The notes beneath the pieces are model-generated. The model saw only the letters and a program-made list of their open reading frames with translations. It made no database searches and was not told the DNA's origin. Shown one piece after another: positions 5,362 through 7,804 of a DNA stretch of 7,804 nt. The number at the start of each line of letters is the position of its first letter. Within the stretch, counting starts at the first letter, position 1. The translations under genes and the position numbers were made by a program. The stretch is from CAZJDM01 sp964544765 (GTDB taxonomy: Bacteria > Bdellovibrionota_B > Oligoflexia > CAYFLR01): assembly GCA_964544765.1 (NCBI GenBank), contig CAZJDM010000189.1, positions 1 through 7,804 of the forward strand. Reading direction: 5' to 3'.

Positions 5362-6213
5362 CATTCTGTCTTGATATTCTCTTTGAGTTGCCTCTGAAGC
5401 ATATGAAAGCATTTCTTCGGCTCTGACGTTAAGGTCTTCTATTTCTTCTTGCAATAAGTCTGTAGCTGTTGGTGCAATTTTTATTAGGTCATTTAGAACA
5501 TTAGTAATTGTTTCTTTCAATTTCCCATCATTCAATCCTGGATTCTCAGCATTCTTGTTATCAATAAGATCGATTACTCCTTGTAATGTTCTTTTATCTC
5601 GTCTATCAGGTGTAATCTCATGCATTGTAATGACATCTTTACGAAGTCCTTGCATTAATGAAAGAATTTGAGATGGATTTAGTTGAGTCACTAAACTTAA
5701 TATTGTACCTGCTGAACTTTCAATATTTGTTAAGTTATCTAGGATAATAGTAAGGCGATCACGTTGATTAAAGACTGAATTCAAGGTATTTTTTGAGTTT
5801 GGGGATAGATCGACTTCAACGCTAGTTAATTTTAAATAACAATCACGAGTAAGAGAAGCTCTTAATGTTCGAGACACATTTAAATCTTTAATTTCAAGGG
5901 CACCTTGGCCTATTAAGATTAACTTCATTTTTTCTTGGGTAAAATTAAATTTTTGAAAATCTCTATCCGCCTTGATACCTATATAAGGGTCATGTCCTTT
6001 GCATGGAAATAAATATTTTACTTTATATATTCTTTCAAATGGGGACGAAGAGGGAATTAATGGGACTATTCCTTCATCAAGCCTGCAGCGCCTTAAACTT
6101 GATCCTTGAATACAATCATAAAAAAGATTTTTATCTATTGCTGGTCCGGCAAAAATTGAAGGTACTAAAACTAGTAAAAAAGCTGCTATTAGATAATTTT
6201 TTAATAATTTCAT
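5359..6213 (-). CDS. Secreted protein: four-cysteine domain plus helical tail (284 aa)
   Basis: Residues 1-22 are a signal peptide (MKLLKNYLIAAFLLVLVPSIFA). Residues 29-135 are homologous to the C-terminal domain of the two lipoproteins: C34 and C43 with GSSLRRC between them, C71 in a FPCK context, a GQGALEIKDL segment, and C125 in LTRDC. They lack the extra Cys pair found in the lipoproteins. Residues about 140-284 are a separate, predicted helical region with possible coiled coil near the end. I recognise neither part. The frame is open to an ATG at 6291, inside the preceding gene. The start at 6213 is preferred because it begins the signal peptide and has TTGAGGA upstream, though about 10 bases away, which is somewhat long. 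The stop codon is part of the toxin gene's ribosome site, so translation of the two is probably coupled. This gene is absent from the second operon copy as far as that is visible. Confidence 0.88.
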   Translation of the reverse strand: MKLLKNYLIAAFLLVLVPSIFAGPAIDKNLFYDCIQGSSLRRCRLDEGIVPLIPSSSPFERIYKVKYLFPCKGHDPYIGIKADRDFQKFNFTQEKMKLILIGQGALEIKDLNVSRTLRASLTRDCYLKLTSVEVDLSPNSKNTLNSVFNQRDRLTIILDNLTNIESSAGTILSLVTQLNPSQILSLMQGLRKDVITMHEITPDRRDKRTLQGVIDLIDNKNAENPGLNDGKLKETITNVLNDLIKIAPTATDLLQEEIEDLNVRAEEMLSYASEATQREYQDRM

Positions 6214-6257
6214 TTTATATCTTTTCCTCAAAGATCCAATGAGACTTAATTTAAAGC

Positions 6258-7034
6258 CTAATATATATAAATAATCTGCGTACCGTGCCATTCTAAGTTC
6301 ATGTATGGTGCTAATTCTCTAATACGAACTTCAATACCTTTAGTTGGTTTTGTAATAGGAACATTGAAATAGATTTCAATATATTTTGATTTTTTTAATC
6401 TATATTCCCTAACTGTCCATTCTATATATACGGGATTATCTGGTATAAAATAATGAGTAGCTGTACCAAATAGTTCTGGCGGTATACTCACTTCTCTTTC
6501 AGTAGGATAAATCGCATTAGAGTTAAATGAAAGCTTAGGCAAACCTTGTTTATAACCCTTTTCAGTACGATAAGTTGTTTTTAGAGGAAGATCATCAACA
6601 TATATTTGCTTATGAGCTAAGGTATTTCGTCCTTTATTAGATACTAGGTCAATATACGCAATACTTTCTTCTGGATTATAACGATTTGATCTATAATTTA
6701 GTCTTTCAAAATGTGTAATTTTTAGTTTAACAGTGACAAATAAGGAACCAATTTCATAAACATTAATATATGGACCAAATATGAGGTAGTTATTTCTTTT
6801 TTTTCCTCTGATACCACTACTTATATAATTATTTGTTATGTGTCCGTAGTGGTGAAACTCTCGCCAAGTGTCAACTCCGAGAAGCCATTGTTCATGACTA
6901 TTACCACACATTTTTTTGTAAGGATCTCCATCGGTAGTACAATCAACAGGTTTCCCTTCGTTTGAATATTCCCACTGGGCAAAAGCACCAGAAAACGGAG
7001 TTAGTAATAATATTATGTATAAAATAATTTTCAT
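6258..7034 (-). CDS. Secreted beta-rich protein of unknown function (258 aa)
   Basis: Residues 1-19 are a signal peptide (MKIILYIILLLTPFSGAFA) with cleavage before QWEY. The mature protein has two cysteines near its start (32 and 43, probably paired) and no others. It is tyrosine-rich with many alternating hydrophobic residues, suggesting beta strands, and ends WHGTQIIYIY. No transmembrane segment or catalytic motif is evident, and I recognise no family. A carbohydrate-binding or surface-binding beta-sandwich is possible but unsupported. It begins 11 bases after the first lipoprotein gene with only a weak GTGGG ribosome site, and precedes the 284-aa gene by 44 bases. The second operon copy keeps just its first 34 codons (1709-1602), so its function is evidently dispensable or replaced there. 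Confidence 0.88.
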   Translation of the reverse strand: MKIILYIILLLTPFSGAFAQWEYSNEGKPVDCTTDGDPYKKMCGNSHEQWLLGVDTWREFHHYGHITNNYISSGIRGKKRNNYLIFGPYINVYEIGSLFVTVKLKITHFERLNYRSNRYNPEESIAYIDLVSNKGRNTLAHKQIYVDDLPLKTTYRTEKGYKQGLPKLSFNSNAIYPTEREVSIPPELFGTATHYFIPDNPVYIEWTVREYRLKKSKYIEIYFNVPITKPTKGIEVRIRELAPYMNLEWHGTQIIYIY

Positions 7035-7045
7035 TTAAACCCACT

Positions 7046-7645
7046 TCAAACTTGTTTTGAAATAATTTCAGTAATTATAAACTCACAACCCCTAGTAAAC
7101 GAAATTCTCTTTGTCGCTTTAGGACGAAAATCTCTAAGAACTAAAGGTCCAACTCCTTTAACATAAAGCGTATCAACTCCAAATTTCCTTATATTTACGC
7201 AGCCATAATCAGTACAAATTCCAAAATAAGGTGGCTGACTCTTGCAATTAAAAGCATAGGTAAGCTTATGTTCTGTCAAACTTTCAAATGCATCAGTAAG
7301 TAGCCCTGAATGTAATTCACATCGTCTTAATCTAGAACCATGAAGACAATTAACCAACAAGTTCTCACCAACTTTTGGCGGTAAACTTACGTCAATCTTT
7401 TCTTCATTTTCTTTTTTTTCATTTCCTAGAGCGAAATTTTTCTCAACTTCACCGCGGTTGTAAGTGTCAGACGTTGCTTGGTTCTCAGTTAATTTAGGGT
7501 TTTTATCAGGTTTTTCTGATTTTTTGACAGATCTACCTTGTTTTCGCACAGGCATCTCACTGCTATAGGAAGTTTTCTTCTTGCCCTCATTTCCACAGTT
7601 AGCTATAAATGCCAATATTATGAATAATACTATAAATTTTTTCAT
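7046..7645 (-). CDS. Lipoprotein with six-cysteine domain, copy 1 (199 aa)
   Basis: This heads the first operon copy and is a paralogue of the 194-aa protein at 2305-1721. It has a lipoprotein signal (MKKFIVLFIILAFIAN, then Cys17), a Lys/Ser/Glu-rich tether to about residue 90 that includes a five-residue insertion (near 77-81) missing from the paralogue, and a C-terminal domain with cysteines at 100, 109, 134, 144, 149 and 187. Here the signature reads GSRLRRC and the last cysteine lies in TRGC rather than TRDC. The ATG at 7645 is 6 bases after AGGGGT, an appropriate spacing. Anchoring in the outer membrane would be expected from Gly at +2, but the sorting rule of this organism is unknown. 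By position it could be the cell-surface partner of the exported toxin; that is inference. Confidence 0.9.
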   Translation of the reverse strand: MKKFIVLFIILAFIANCGNEGKKKTSYSSEMPVRKQGRSVKKSEKPDKNPKLTENQATSDTYNRGEVEKNFALGNEKKENEEKIDVSLPPKVGENLLVNCLHGSRLRRCELHSGLLTDAFESLTEHKLTYAFNCKSQPPYFGICTDYGCVNIRKFGVDTLYVKGVGPLVLRDFRPKATKRISFTRGCEFIITEIISKQV

Positions 7646-7696
7646 CTTTACCCCTATGTGTGTTGTCAGCGAAAAATTATAAAATAATAAAAAATT
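7646..7696 (-). promoter_or_regulatory. Conserved -10/leader of operon copy 1
   Basis: TATAAT at 7681-7676 is followed by a leader ending ACAACACACATAGGGGTA, nearly matching 2309-2356. A TTGTCA at 7706-7701 is 19 bases upstream, longer than the usual 17. Conservation of the leader between copies may just reflect recent duplication. Confidence 0.5.
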
Positions 7697-7736
7697 AAAT
7701 TGACAAGTACACTCCCTAGTAACTCTATCGAATTTT

Positions 7737-7764
7737 TCTATAATACAAATATCTGTAGTGTCAA
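7737..7764 (-). promoter_or_regulatory. Candidate upstream sigma70 promoter for operon copy 1
   Basis: On the minus strand there is a perfect TTGACA (7764-7759), a 16-base spacer and TATAGA (7742-7737), four of six matches to the -10 consensus. It lies about 90 bases before the first lipoprotein gene and has no equivalent at the second copy. The rest of 7697-7804 shows no gene. Confidence 0.45.
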
Positions 7765-7804
7765 CATACTTATTGCCTTTTTAACGTATAATCTGGTTGA
7801 CGGT

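Larger units (their letters stand above)
6932..7696 (-). repeat. Operon repeat, lipoprotein-end anchor, copy 1
   Basis: This is the partner of 1607-2356. It includes the leader, the 199-aa lipoprotein gene, the 11-base gap and the first 34 codons of the 258-aa gene. The innermost 30 bases (6932-6961) are identical to 1607-1636; over the 103 bases of the 258-aa gene start I count 6 differences. Confidence 0.9.

Noticed and set aside
6003..6242. 79-codon plus-strand reading frame
   Set aside because: It is antisense to the signal peptide and cysteine domain of the 284-aa protein, which is well supported by paralogy; this frame has no relatives here.
6214..6291. 26-residue N-terminal extension of the 284-aa protein from the ATG at 6291
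   Set aside because: It overlaps the end of the 258-aa gene and would bury the signal peptide behind a charged stretch; the ATG at 6213 begins a standard signal peptide.
1..7804. Insertion sequence, transposase, CRISPR array, tRNA or rRNA
   Set aside because: No transposase motifs, inverted-repeat ends, regular short repeats with spacers or recognisable RNA gene sequences were found; the repeats present are the duplicated gene segments.

Overview
The window is AT-rich. Two 60-base rows I counted by hand had 19 and 22 G/C, roughly 32-37%. It is packed with genes all read from the minus strand. Nearly every product begins with a Sec signal peptide or a lipoprotein signal, and starts are preceded by GAGG/AGAAGG-type Shine-Dalgarno sites. 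This fits a Gram-negative bacterium, possibly a host-associated one with an AT-rich genome, but no housekeeping gene is present to name the taxon. I recognise none of the genes by name.

In reading order (right to left) the layout is: a promoter region (7646-7804); a lipoprotein with a six-cysteine domain (7645-7046); a secreted 258-aa protein (7034-6258); a secreted 284-aa protein carrying a shorter version of the same cysteine domain plus a helical tail (6213-5359); an 881-aa secreted protein built like a polymorphic toxin (5344-2699); and a small cytosolic gene in the immunity position (2691-2413). After a 107-base gap with its own conserved -10/leader, the arrangement starts again: a second lipoprotein (2305-1721); a 35-codon stub of the 258-aa gene (1709-1602); a different secreted helical protein of 481 aa with a hydrophobic centre (1590-145); and the first 42 codons of a second 881-type toxin running off the left edge (126-1).

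The window is therefore one complete and one partial copy of a modular operon. Two stretches are nearly the same in both copies. One covers the lipoprotein, its leader and the beginning of the 258-aa gene (1607-2356 versus 6932-7696). The other covers the toxin ribosome site and N-terminus (1-143 versus 5219-5361). What lies between them is completely different: the rest of the 258-aa gene plus the 284-aa gene in one copy, the 481-aa gene in the other. This looks like cassette exchange between fixed anchors.

My working model (inference) is a Sec-exported polymorphic-toxin locus. An anchored lipoprotein and exchangeable exported accessory proteins would accompany a toxin with a constant N-terminus and a variable C-terminus. 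The complete toxin ends in a segment resembling ADP-ribosyltransferase-type Rhs toxin tips (TreTu-like, judged from memory), encoded by locally GC-rich DNA and followed 7 bases later by a candidate immunity gene. The layout recalls the Neisseria MafA-MafB-MafI islands, but I see no sequence relationship to them.
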